This document shows positions 45,998 to 58,870 of a stretch of DNA of 64,000 nucleotides, piece by piece. The notes beneath the pieces are model-generated. The model ran no database searches, had not been told where the DNA came from, and saw only the letters and a program-made list of their open reading frames with translations. Origin of the DNA: Styela clava (taxonomy: Eukaryota > Chordata > Ascidiacea > Stolidobranchia > Styelidae); assembly GCF_964204865.1 (NCBI RefSeq), contig NC_135250.1:23923395-23987394 (forward strand), in the 5' to 3' direction. The translations under genes were made by a program, and so were the position numbers. Numbering within the stretch: the first letter of the stretch is position 1; each line of letters starts with the position of its first letter.

Positions 45998-48900
45998 CTA
46001 TGTTACAGTGCTAACAGTCTCCCACTCTGCAATATTAACTGCAATATGATTATCATCATTGTAATTGTCTTCGTGTTCTTTGATATTTTTGATAGCGTCT
46101 TTGTAGTATTGTTTATTCTGCAATTCTGGCATCGCCGTTTTGAGTTTTTCTTCCAACTGAAAAAACGAATTTTTTGACAACTTCCCATACTGTATAGTGT
46201 AGAGGGATACAAACTGCCAAGACTGCACTAACAGGGATATACCTACCATTCGTGACACCCTATTACCATTACTCATATATAGAATAGATTGTTCAAAATA
46301 GATTCAATTTTAGACGACATTCAGAAATGAGCGAAAAAATTTGAATACACTCTAAGAAATGTTCGGTAAATTTTACCGTCATTTTAGGGGTAAAAAATTA
46401 AAAAATGAGGTCGGTAAACTGATTCACCGACAAATGTCGGTAATAATCACCGACATTGGAGGCGTGGCGTTAGTCAATGTTGCGCGCGCACATTGGTTAA
46501 GGATAGCAGCCTATCAGAAGCTATATTTCAAACGCGTAATTAATCACGCGCGTTTTTTTTGTTGCTTCACTCCTTAATTTGTCCGTTTGATTTGACATTT
46601 GATGAATTCCAGACTTTTGGACTTCGATATTTGGTCGGCCGACAGTTATATCTTGGTCGCTTTTGTTATTACTGCAGTACTGCGTTGGCAGTATTTCTGT
46701 AAGGCAATGCATCTTAGATTCAATAATGTCAGTGTAGGTGTCGTGTTGTTTAGTGCTGGTTATTAATGTATTGTTCAGTGTGATTATACCAGTATGGGAC
46801 AGTCGGGAAGTAGGGTAAGATCTACCGTACCAATAACTGAATTAATATATATATATATATATATATTTGAATACATACTGGCTATAACAGTACAGCAGTA
46901 TACGGTACTGGTATAAGGTTGGTTGGACTAGCTTACATCAGTAAATCCGCAGATCCATGTTACGCCTGGCGATATTTAACACAGCCAAAGCTTGATTCGT
47001 ATTTCCGAATCTGAATTTTTTTTGTCAGTAGACTGGCAAATGTTAAAATGGCAATACAATATCTGAATATGCCCTCTTCACAGCTCTAGACTTTGAAATG
47101 TTAGCATCTAATTACTGAATCAAGATAAACCGTCAAATTATCAATAGCTTTATGATGATCGCAAACTCGGACTACGTGCAGGCTGGACTACAGGAAACAC
47201 ATGAACAGGCAGACAGGGAGAGAGGTGACGTTGCTCTACACCCCAGAACCGTGGCTTGAAGAATATGGCATTAAAATAAACAGGTATCAATTAATTATAT
47301 ACTCATATAATTATATACTGATTCAGTGATTGAAAATCATCTACAGACAGACAGATTTCAGGATTTGTATTTAATTATGATATTTTAAATTATTGATTCT
47401 AGGACTAATTCAGAACAGTTTCATTTTAAAAAGAGCAATTTTAGGCAATTCACATTTATCTGACATAAAAACACTAGATTTCCTTTTAACTTATGACACT
47501 ATGAATAGAAAATTTATCAAAACAATATTTATCTATCTTATTCTGTATATTTACCAGAACCAATTCTGTAAATATAGTTGAATTTCCCTTTTGAATAAGA
47601 CCGAATTTGAACATAGTCTATTACATATAATGAAGTTGGGGAATGAATACATTTCTTTTTAACAGTGTTTTCTCTTTAGAAACTGAAGAATCTGATTATG
47701 CAGGCATGAACAAATTGTCTGCCCCAACCCTGAACTGTGAAAAATTCAATGTCTAAGACTTCATAATATTTGAGATTCTTACTAACATGTTATTTCAAGG
47801 AAGAAGTATTTGAGGTTAGTTATAATGTTAATTTTAAATTGTTAGAAGAGAACCTTTCTTATCTGCTCTGAGAATAAAATATTAGGAGTGTAATTTTTAT
47901 CATTTAGGGACTTTTAATTTTATTCCATTTAAATACTATTTCAGGTACCTCCTCCATCTGATCTACAAAGTTTGGTAATACTGGAAAAGTCTGTATCGAT
48001 TGATTGCCCACAGATTTTTGTCCCTGAACTCCAAGAGGAAAAGAAAATATGAAAGTTTATAGAAAGGTGGGATAGGTGAAAGATGTAATGAATGCTAGTA
48101 CATGCAATTAAATAATTTCAGATATTTCCAACTTGCAAAAGAATTTGATTGATTGATTGAATACTACAAAATATTAAATCTTATTCGAAAATTAAGTAAT
48201 ATTTTTAAATTTTGGAGTTGTTTGGGTAAAACTCTTCGTACATTCCATTTCAGATAACTTGAAGATATGGAGAATAAAATACCACGAGTTCGTAAAAGCA
48301 GATGGATAATGCAATACAATCAGCATGGGCAACACTAACCCGGAAAGACTCCCCCTCTGCCATAGAATATTCTCTCACAGAGGCTGTCTATAGAGACTTG
48401 TTTAAAGTGACTATGTGAACGGATACCCTGCGAGCATAAACTTCTTCAACGAGAAGTTTCTGTCTACCTCGCATTTCTAACTTTTCACTATACAATTTCT
48501 CATTTTTCCAAGTTTTATAATTCATTTCACGTTCACTTTTATTTTTTGAATAAACCTTGTTTCATACAATAATCTGTGATTTTTACTGATCATATCCTGT
48601 AAAATGTAATGCCAGGATATTTACGGTAATTTTTACCGGGTTCTGAATGTAAATTCACCTAATTTGTAATGTAAATTCACAGGCTAACGTCGGTTAATAT
48701 TACTACGCATTGCCGGTGAAAATTACCGGAAAGAAATTGTAAGGATTACTAGGGAAATCCTGTAAAATTCGCAGGTGATCAACAGCAATTTTACCGAAAA
48801 TTCTTGTGATATTTACCTTAAAATCGCATTAAAATTTCACAACTACATTCCAGTAATATGTAATGCCAGGCGATTGCCGGTAAATATTTCTTAGAGTGTA

Positions 48901-51296
48901 TAAATACGAATAAATGAATGAAATACGCCTCCCATATAACCATTCATCTTTTATCCATTCAGATCGCTGAATTTTCAAATGATTTTCAGGCAATAAAATA
49001 TTTCATGACTGATATAAGCAAACTGAGGAATGTAACATACGGTTTTTCAACAAAGCATACGGTATGAAAGCTACATAAAATTTATAATCCCGTTGAAATG
49101 TACAGTTGAGTTATATTTACATGGGTTTTCATTACGCTCTAACGGTTTCGATCTGCTTGTTACTTTTCGAAAAAAAAATTGGCACAAAATTTGGTAAAAC
49201 ATTATTTTTTGAATTGAACTAAGATAACTCACAATTTTTCTGATATCTTTACTTATCATATCTTCCTTTATCTTCAAGTAATTATCGACTATGACGTATG
49301 TGTTGTAGTCTGCATTATACCAGCATCTATCCCAAGATTGGAGTTACAGATTTAATCGCTGATGCAAGCAACTACAGCATCCCCTACAATCCAAATTTAT
49401 GGTCCTAAAAAGTGGCTCTATCGGATAGAAGCATCATCGGATAGAACAACATGAAGATGACTATGTGAGAGAGCACAAATGATCAGCGGTTACATTTTCA
49501 CCGATTTGGCAATCAGTGGGGCAATTTTAAGCACCACACCAATAAGCAAACTAGTTTTTTTAGATATCGAAATGTTCTTACCGGTTGCAACATACGATTG
49601 AAAGGTATACCAGGGCAACTCCGAATATCATGCATTGTCCAATGATCTGAGACTTTTCTTTATTTCTTTGATATGTTTCTGAGAATGGCACTGGGATAGA
49701 AACAGCAGACATATTAATAATTTAATATCCTTAACCAATGCCAAGCAAAATGTGAAATTCAAATAAATATATATACTAAGGGATATTGTGTATTGAACTG
49801 CAGGTCCTTTCTCCTTGTTTACTTTCTACTTCGGTTCCGTATGTGGTACTCACCACAAGGATGCTTGAACGAGATAGTATTAAAGTGATAAGTAAAAATA
49901 ACATGATCTCTTTCAACGAAATAGTAAGTATATTTGTGAGCTTTCGTTAGATCATGGTCTAACTTCTTCAAACGATACAAGATATAACTGTAAATATAAA
50001 GATCACAAGAATTTAATTTATTTTAAAATTATGTTTTCTATAACTGATTTAGATGCTAGGGTAATTTAATCCATATCATCTCAGAACTGTCGGTCTAACT
50101 GATGTGGTTGGGTTGAAGTTCGTCTATTTGTGTGGTTTCCTTTGTTTGCTTTTGAACCATGTTTGTTCGTTTTACTTAAATATATATAAATAACAATAGG
50201 ACGTGTACGTAATACTTACACTGATCTTTTCTTGTCTTGCTAACAATGGTACAATTCTCCGTGTAAGGAATGCAGGTGACAGCACATGCGCCATAATCTC
50301 CATCAAACAAAGATAGTGCGAACCAAACAATTATCACTGCGAATGCCTAAAAATTCAAGTTTATTCATAAAGTATTCAATGGTATAATGTTTAGAAACTA
50401 TATTCTGTAGTGGTGATATCAATATTGCCAAAAAACAGAATTCGATTTTTAGTTAAACTGTAAAACACATACATGAACTCATAGAATGAAACATGATAGG
50501 CTTGTATTTCGTACACTTTGAAATAAAGCAAGTAGTCGACTTCTTATGTTTATTCTCTTCTGGGTAACTCTGTAAGTTTTCTCTCATTTTTCTAAATTTT
50601 TAGGTTTGCTTACTTTAGCATTAGCTTGAAACCATTTCTTTCCTCTAGCATCATGGACGCCATCTAGTGCACAACAGCAACAACACCAGAACACCGAAAA
50701 GCAATTTTTCTTTTTGCTTTTCCTTCTGCATATTCCTTCAAATTGAAATAAAAAAGGGTAAAAGAGAAAATGTGGAATTCAAATTTTTCGAGTTGTAGAA
50801 CGGTAAATCGTTTTAATCGCATTTAATGCTCTTTTGTTTTCTGCTGCTCAAGACGCCACGTCCTATTCAAGGTTGACTGGTATGAGGTAATGGTGCTGAT
50901 TTATTACATTTTGAAAATGAAATTTACCCATGAACAGATTCCAGACGCCGTTGTCTTGAGCCAGGCTTAGAAGATACAACGAGAATGCAGGGATGAGAAA
51001 GAACAGCAAGCTATATAAGAAGTTCCAATCTACTGCAAACATTAAAAATAGGGAATTTTTTTATATTTTTTTCAAACTAAGTTGGAAATTTCTGAGGTAA
51101 CAATTGGCTACTCACAGCATGTCTGCGTGTCGGTTCTGCAAGGACATCGAAATATTTCATCCACGAATATTTTTTCAAGTAGAGCCATCGCAAGAAAAGC
51201 AGTAGCTTTCAGAATTGGAGATAATGTGGTTTTTCTAGCTCCATCCAGATATTGTTTGAGCATGGCATGTGGAAGTCTCGATGGTGAAGCGGACAT
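45998..51296 (-). CDS. CALHM-like: CALHM-like channel protein, copy B (open)
   Basis: Seven exons: 51116-51296, 50928-51032, 50614-50735, 50220-50346, 49582-49690, 49233-49326 and 45998-46156; 298 residues, in frame throughout. CALHM marks: CPC after the first helix (FRCPCRTD), then NFLYSLLFFLIPAFSLYLL; a cysteine-rich third exon (FWCCCCC) before the fourth helix; VIIVWFALSLFDGDYGACA, like the family's W...LLDGxYxxCA motif; then SQIIG with a last helix and CCNRCWYNADYN; and a charged cytoplasmic tail (LEEKLKTAMPELQNK). CALHM proteins form large-pore ATP or ion channels in the plasma membrane. The five adjacent cysteines are unusual. The last intron (about 3.1 kb) holds a transposon. The stop is about 380 bp from the convergent CHTOP remnant. 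Confidence 0.85.
46346..48900. mobile_element. 2.55-kb non-autonomous element, TACACTCTAAGAAAT termini
   Basis: TACACTCTAAGAAAT at 46,346 is inverted at the end (48,900). Both subterminal zones are rich in short palindromic GGTAAAATTTACCG-type motifs (about 46,365-46,455 and 48,600-48,895). No transposase frame is present. Flanks share at most TA, so the superfamily is unknown. It occupies the last intron of the intact CALHM-like gene and is absent from copy A. Confidence 0.78.
49775..50190. other. About 400 bp extra in a copy B intron
   Basis: The intron between the fourth and fifth CALHM exons is 529 bp here and 120 bp in copy A. The extra block lies between TAAATATATATA-like sequences. 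No known element or gene is recognised in it. Confidence 0.4.
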
Positions 51297-51765
51297 AATT
51301 GTATTTGGAGAGTGTGCAATATGGACGCAACAAGTAAATCGGTTTTCCAACTTTAGAACTACATAATTCAAATGTGTAATATTTACGATTTTATGACGAT
51401 ACGCAGATTGACAAAAACACAGACAAAAGAAACCTCTCAAAAAAAGTTACATTAATTATTCGATTATTTTGTCTCCTAACACGTCCCGATGTAAAGTATT
51501 GATTTTTATCGTTTCCATCGATCCTATAAAGCAGGGATTTCAACATTGTCAGTGGCGCGAATCTCCAATGGAACATTCCGGAGGTGCGAGGAACCCAAGT
51601 GTAACACTTGTAGGGCTTTATGTAAAAAGAATTATATGTACTATAAATATATATAAAATTAAGCCTGATGATTTCAGAACAAAATGATCTTAAAATGTTT
51701 AATATTAGTGATAAGCCAAATGTGATTATATTCATTGAATATTCATATATTAATATAATATAAAC

Positions 51766-52560
51766 CAGAGTGGTCCAAACCATGACCGCGGTCCAAATGT
51801 GGCCCACCGCTTCCTATCTATCAAAAAATCACATTAGGTTCTGTTTCGGCATAAAAATAACTAGAAAAATCTTTTGACATATTGTTACATAACTAATGTC
51901 ACTGTCACACAATTGAGTGTTGAGTAGTGTTATGGTCAGCTGAGCGGCAAAGTTGAATAGAGTGCTTGGCTAGTCTAAATTGTTAACTAGCTGTCTATAG
52001 TTTTTGTCGTGAATATATGATAATGAAATAGGCTTCATAGAAAGATAAAATCAAAAGGGAAATCCATTAGCCTAGGTTGGTTATGCAGGACAACTGAATA
52101 TTAATGTAATGGCTACACAATATAATTCCTGTCGGGTGTTTCTTTTGCAACCAGCCAACAGTATTACAAAAAAATGCTGCCTATATGTCAGAAAATTTAG
52201 TAATTACCCTCCTGCATCTCAAATTTGGCGAAATTCGTTAATCAATCAATCTGCAGTTATATGTATGTTATTTTGAAAATATGAGTTCAAAAACAAAGCT
52301 GACGAATTGAAACAGACAATCTAAAACGACATTTGTTGGAACTTTCTACGTTATGAGTTTAAACCACAGTAAATGTAGATACAGTAAGATTTTTGCACGC
52401 TTTAGTGAGTTTTTAAGGATTTTCGCATGTTTTGCTTGATAAATGACAAATATTGATCAATTAAGTGGTTGTTTTGTATTGCACTGTTTACCTATCCTTG
52501 GCACTATTATGGCCCGCGAACAATACAAAAATATCAGTGTGAACCGCGAAGCCTAAAACC
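51766..52560. mobile_element. hAT-like element, copy B orthologue
   Basis: Begins CAGAGTGGTCCAAACC and ends near CCGCGAAGCCTAAAACC, with the terminal bases of the right end lost. It is aligned with 26,210-26,997. Confidence 0.65.
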
Positions 52561-52792
52561 TAGACTATCGGATTTAAATAAAAACCTGCGAAACCCCTGG
52601 ACTGCACCGACAGAACCCTGGTTAAAACCATCGCAATAAACTAACTTTGGCCTAATTAGAAAGGATTCTATATATCATACGACATTGACAACTTGACAAA
52701 TACGACTTCTACACCAATTTATGAGAGCGTCATTCGATGCCACACAATATTATATTACACAATCTGATTCTATTGCCTTTGTTTTCAAACCG

Positions 52793-52888
52793 GCGCTTGG
52801 GAAACACAATTGGTGGCAAACAAAGCGCTTGGGAAACACAATTGGTGGCAAACAAAGCGCTTGGGAAACACAATTGGTGGCAAACAAA
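52793..52888. repeat. Three tandem copies of a 32-bp unit
   Basis: GCGCTTGGGAAACACAATTG starts at 52,793, 52,825 and 52,857 with no differences noted. Copy A has a single diverged unit. Confidence 0.95.
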
Positions 52889-52930
52889 GCGGAACTATAT
52901 GCCACCAAGAACTACGTTGTATATATATAC

Positions 52931-54782
52931 CAAAATATCATATAATTTAAACAGCCGATCTCGCAAGATTGAGTGCCACTAAGGTTTAATATTGATACGT
53001 TTTAACCAGTTGTACCAGACTACAGTAACATTGCAATGGTTATCTCTATTCGTATCGCATTCTAACCGCTTCATTTTCAATCCATACTGATCTCCACCCC
53101 CCTGTATTTTCAAATTTGGCCTTCAATGAATTGCTAAGGTTGGATGCGCTTCGGTTAATTCTGCAAATTTATACAAATAAATATTCAAGACTCGCGCTTT
53201 TCAGTCAACTGTGAAACACTGTGTATGATCTATCTCAACGGTGCATAACCTGCGGCCGTACGGCCGTCGTGAAAAATAATGAGGCCGTCCACATACAAAA
53301 TCCTATGAAAAAAAAAAGTCCAAATATAGGATTTGGTAGCTATGCTGGCGTATATTGGAGCAAAACAGAAGCACTGCGATAAAGTATATCCAGTGCTACA
53401 AGAATTGACAAAAAAAACTTTCGTTCTTTTTGGAAGCACTTACACGTACAAAGCAACGTTTTCAAGAATGAGTACCGAATCAGATTGTTAGACGTCAATC
53501 TGGAGTGTGAACTAGGGCTGATGGTATCCAAAGTGAGTAAGTGACTATAACACAAGTGAGGACATGCATTGGTAACGGTATAAGCGCGTGTGTGACGTCA
53601 CACCCGTCATTTTGGGTCCAGAATACTATCGCTGTGTGATTCTGACTAAGTGATTTAAACCTGTGTTCGTTGAACATTTGAATAAAAAAACGATGCTCAA
53701 TAATTCGGACAAAACTTTCGCAACCGCAAAACGAATGAAAATTCTTCTGAAAAATTAATTTTCCGCAGATGTTTCTTAGATAACTCGGCTCGGCGATATG
53801 GTCAGCATATACGAAGTTAAGGTTAACGTCATCTAACTAAACTCGATAAATCAACACCCAATAAGACCAAAATATTAAACAAAAAGATACACATTTTATT
53901 ATAAAAATTCCTGATGTAAGTATCGCTAATTACACAGAACCCTATTTTAACAAACTGACAGAACTACAATACAAATAACACTACACAAAATTTTCAACAC
54001 GGTGTACGTACTTTGCCAAAATATATTAAAAAAATATACAACATGCATGGAATGAAGAATAACAGCATATATCAAGGATACAAGAACATCTAAAAATCCT
54101 GAGTGTATAAAATAATATATTATCTATTTGACTGGAGCTTATTAAGAATACGTTTCAAAATTTTAAAAGCGACATTGTGACAAGATGGGAAATTCTATTT
54201 CAAGCAGTCAACTTTATCTGTCAGAAAAGTAACTGGCGAACATATATTAATAAAGGCATTAATATTGGTGCGATATATAGTTTATACTCCGCGCAAACAT
54301 ACGACTGCTTTTTGGATGGGTGGCATAAATATTAGATAAAACTATCGATTTTCTAATTTTCATCATGTGTCTAAGACCGAAAAACGTGAAAGACGTGATG
54401 GCGTCGCTAGATCACCTATGAAATAGTTTAAATTTTCCGATGCAAAAGAATCGAAATATTCTGCCAATAAGTTGATAGGTGCTGTAACACCAGACGTGGC
54501 GATTGGTCTTCAAATTTTGTCCGTTATAATGTACAACTTGTACACTTGAATGAACTTCATTAGGCCGCACAATGGGCTAGCCATGAGACCGTTTAAATTA
54601 TATAATTTTTGGAGCAACTGTTGCAACAGCTCGTTAAATCAAGAAAAATTGTCCCGAGAAAATTTGGACATTTCATCAGCTTCTGGAATAATTAATGCAA
54701 TACGCAGGCTTTAAACTTTCGGCACGGTGTGAACAGGTATCACGATACCAGTTCAAATATTACCTGCTTTTTTGTTTGGGAT
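52931..54782. other. Intergenic; one hAT-like end, no gene
   Basis: GGTGCATAACCTGCGGCCG at about 53,240 resembles the end of a hAT-derived repeat. Otherwise no features are recognised. Confidence 0.45.
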
Positions 54783-57700
54783 CAAGGGTCTCCAACTCAA
54801 AATACGTGACGGGCCACTTCATGAAATTTATCTGCGACGCGGGCCACAAACCAACAAATTGGAACAAAATTGATACAATAAATATAACAAAAGGAATCTG
54901 AATATATTTGTTAAAATTATACTTGAATCTTCCACAAAACGAGACATAAAACATATTCATTTACTTGTGCTGGATATTTGACACCGTTTTGTAGCGATGA
55001 AAAACTCGATGTTTTGCCTTATTTTACGTTGGTTTGCTAGTATTAAGACAGCACGCAAACGCTCGTCTGTTAGTCGTGAGCGAAAGGTTCAACAACGCTT
55101 GAAAATACTGATTCGAAAAGGTACGTGGAGGGAACTGCCGTGAGTTAGTTTAATGGCTTAGCAGCAACTTTCAGATATGTGTTTTGCATCATCGCCCAGA
55201 ATTTACTAAGTGTATCTAAGTCTATCCTCAAAAATTGTTTTTGCAGACGAATGGTGTATCATTTTCAAAAATTCTTCCTGGTTATCTTCTTAGTCCTCGG
55301 AAAAGTCTTGAACGGAAATTTTCTTCGAGAATCGTCGCTAATATCATTCGCCTCACACGTTCGATTTAATGTTAGAAATGCTGTTCCACGACGACCAGTT
55401 TGCATCTTCATTTTTCAGAAATTTAGCTTTGCGATGAAAGCAGCAATTCTGTCTCTTTGTCCAAGTATATTTGAATCTGCTCCTTGTAACTTACGATTTA
55501 GTTCGTTCAAATGACAAAACATGGCCACTAGGAACGCCATCTAATTCGAAACAATTCGTCAGAATGATCTTTTTTCTGTCGAGCTACAAGAAACTCCGCA
55601 ACCTCTGGTAGTAAATGCACAAGTCGAGTCAACATCATTCCTTTCAAGATCCAACGCACAGAAGTATGGAACAATAAGGAATCATACTGATATTCCATAT
55701 CATGATATCCTGACAGAGTTTTAAGTCGAGCAGTTAGAGCGCTCGTTTTTACGTAATTCACGATTTTAATTGCACAATCCCGAGTTTGTTTGAGTGGGTG
55801 CTGCATTGTTTTCAAGGCCAATGCCTATCTATGATATTACTTATGCTGGACCAATGTCAAAACTAGATTCCCTCTACCATAAAACACAAATTATTAAAAT
55901 GGCGGATATTAATAAAATTGACGTTTTGAAACTCCTGCACCAGCATCATAATAAAAAAACTGCCATTAGCATTCACCAACTATTTTGTCAGACAAACTAG
56001 AGTACACCCTCTTGGTCTGCTGCCAATAGCTCTTACTATGTGCCTCGCTATACTCAACCTATCGGTCTCAAAAAACTATTAATAAGTTTCTTGGTGTGAA
56101 CTTATGTAATATGCTTCTTGATACAATTCGACCAAAGAATTATATTTCATTTAAACACGCACTAATAAATCTCTACATTGATGCTTATATTTGTCAGTAA
56201 TTTGGCATAGTAAGAATGTCTCATGAATTGTTTGAAAGTCTAGTAATCAGCGTTTCCCAACCTTTTTCGGTCGCGGACTATTTTATCACCGGCAAAAACC
56301 TTTGCGGACTCAACGTGCGTTTATTGCAAATGTACTCGGTGTGAAAAAGTAATAAAACCAAACGCAATTGCGTTTCGCAATTCGTCGCAATTGCGCGTTT
56401 GTTTAAAGAGTCGAATTTTTAGTGTGTAAATGGCCTTTTCTGTCGCACAATATTCAATCCATGACAACGACGAGAATTTAAAATTTCTTTCTATTTTAAT
56501 TTAATTGTGTTCATGGTCACCGCGGTCGTGTCGACTTATGACAAGATGAGAGCATTACTTCTTTAAAATGCCATGGCTATCTGCGAACATAATAATATGA
56601 GAATATATTGCCCGATTATATTAGTTTTGATACATAATTTTTTTTGTTGCGATCTTGCGAATTTGTTATCGCCGTTAGAAAATTTCTACTATTTGCTCTA
56701 AATTTCCAGAAAGTACAACTTGATTTAGTATTTATTAAAAATATAATCAAAGTATATATATTAGTAAATCAAAAAAATATATTCATCGCCTTGCTTTAAT
56801 ATTCATTTAATTGTGATCATTTTAATCTGCGGTTGTGTTGACGAAATAAAAGCAATACTACTCAAGAAATATCACGACAATCCGTGGACACAAAAATGCG
56901 TGGTGAAGTGCCCGATTATATTTTGTTTTGATTCGTTTTTTTGTAAATTCAACAAATCTGAGCTGTTCGTACAACACTTACGGCGCTCCAGTACTGTACG
57001 TACTAGTGTCGAGACAGTAAAGCAAATAATCTTAAGGGAAAAGACCCTTACTACAGTATACTACAGTAGCACCCGAAATTTTGCGATTTGCAATGTATAA
57101 AAAAGCGTTTTTAATCTGATGTGGACCATCATAAAACAAAACTTATGGTGTTCTCCATTTTATTTTTAGTATTGCCGCTTTTCAATTAAGAAAATTCAGG
57201 TTGCCACCATTGATACCTACCAGAAAAAAAAAACATTATTTCTAGTTGTTCAAGCGCGCGAGAAACACCATTTAGGTATCTATCCACGCGTGTGCCGACT
57301 CGTGTTTTCGTCGGGTGAGTTGTGAAATCCAATCGTTTGATTAACCGACGCGAAAGTGACCTGTCGCGTCACCTGTTACCAAATTTTCGAATAGTAAATT
57401 GCTATTCTAATAGTTGAATATATGCCCAGCCATACTCGGTATCCAGTAAATATTGAATCGACTAATGTTACGTGAATAAACTTGCTTTTTATGTTTTATG
57501 TAAATTCTAACCTAAATTGTAACTTGGCTGATGGTTAAGTTTCGCAAAAACGTTTGCAGCCCGCCGTGAATTTCTGGCTCGTTGCGGACTCATTCAAACA
57601 CTCCGCGGACTCATTTGGGACCGCGGACTAGGGTTGAGAAACACTGGACTCTAGTTTATGAGAATTTTTTTTATTTTGTTTAATACACATAATATTACAC

Positions 57701-58870
57701 ACCATGTTCATATTGATTTTCCGAAGTTGTGGTATAGCCTACTTTTCAATACCATCTGTATCATGTGCTTCTCTTGGTGCAAAATAAATTTAGTACGACT
57801 TCTTCCTTCGAAGTATTCGCCTTTGTTTGCTCAACATTTCATAATATGCTATTCATCTCGGTCTTAATAATTTTCCAAATGTATTATTCTTCGATATGAT
57901 GTGTTCCTCACAGCACAAAATAAATCTAATATGATCTTTTTTTAGCAAATACAAGGTTTGATTGTCTACTTTTGTCCATTATAGTCATTGTTGCTGAACA
58001 GGCATGTTCCCATTATATTTATAACCTTTGTTAGATATTCTCCAATACTATTTCCTCTTAGCATATAACTTAAATATGACTTTACTTATTCATAATTTAA
58101 TTGGTATATGTGTAATCCCACTGTAGCTGCAGGGATTTGAAATACTGTGCGTCTGTTTCTTTTTATTTAGACTTGATTTCTTATTGTATGTGTTTACAAC
58201 GTTTCATGCACAACGAAAATAAATTATCTGAATCATGGTGCATGATGCAATGCGTCGTAATAACATTGTTTTTTTTTCTTTACATTCACAGCCTTTGTAC
58301 GGTTTTCTAATGGGCGACAAAATGTAAAGTCCTCCTCAATAGTTTTGTTGTGAATATAGCAAACAAAAAACATTAGTTGGAAGAGCTACATCGACCGATT
58401 CACCAATTTGCATTTCGAATCGTAACTCCGACGTTTGTTAGAAGTTGATCTTTGGTATTAAATAGCATATCCTCTCGGCGGCATTTAATAGTGTCATTGG
58501 ACAGGGAGACCTTCCTCATCATTGACGCCGCAGTTTTGCTTAGTAGACTATCAGCACAATCTACCAGACAAGGCTTCATCATGGTCTCACGGATGTGGTG
58601 GGGCTTTTTGGTCCTTTGCTATTCGCTGGCAACTACAGAGGACGCAGTCACTATCGCCTTTGAACTCATTTGAAATTGTCCCATGTTGTAGAATCTCATC
58701 TTTTTTACATAGTTTGCTTTTAGTTCGAAGGAGCTGCGATCTTTGTTAGCAAACTGAGGATGGATTTTTGAAAGATGTTGCTTCAATTGACGCGTCATAG
58801 AACAATTCTACAGGTTTTCAAGGCAAACGACGCACTGCGGCAGTTGCTCAAAATTTTTCTCTGCAAACGT
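54783..58870 (-). pseudogene. Decayed hAT transposon with ZBED5/SCAND3-like transposase fragments
   Basis: Minus-strand fragments in the right order. About 58,280-58,860 carries a broken ZBED-type N-terminus (PQCVVCLE, MTRQLKQHLSKIHP), then MMKPCLVDCADSLLSK and VSLSNDTIKCRREDM, then RYIHNKTIEEDFTFCRPL. About 55,380-55,821 carries the C-terminal part (LLFHTSVRWILKGMMLTRL, then LNELNRKLQGADSN). Stops and frameshifts are frequent and the middle is missing or replaced by another insertion (56,248-57,646). CAAGGGTCTCCAACTC at 54,783 looks like one terminus; the other was not found. It is inactive. Confidence 0.72.
56248..57646. mobile_element. 1.4-kb non-autonomous hAT-like element nested in the older hAT
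   Basis: Inverted termini CAGCGTTTCCCAACC and CAGTGTTTCTCAACCC, with subterminal GCGGACT motifs at both ends (TCGCGGACTA, CCGCGGACTA). No transposase frame and no clear target duplication. Confidence 0.7.

Larger units (their letters stand above)
44735..52930. repeat. Segmental duplication, copy B
   Basis: Direct copy of 18,290-27,282. It starts at the shared CAGCTATATTATA block and ends after GGAACTATATGCCACCAA. Copy-B-specific insertions are the 2.55-kb element at 46,346-48,900 and about 400 bp near 49,775-50,190. A 32-bp triplication lies at 52,793-52,888. Confidence 0.88.
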
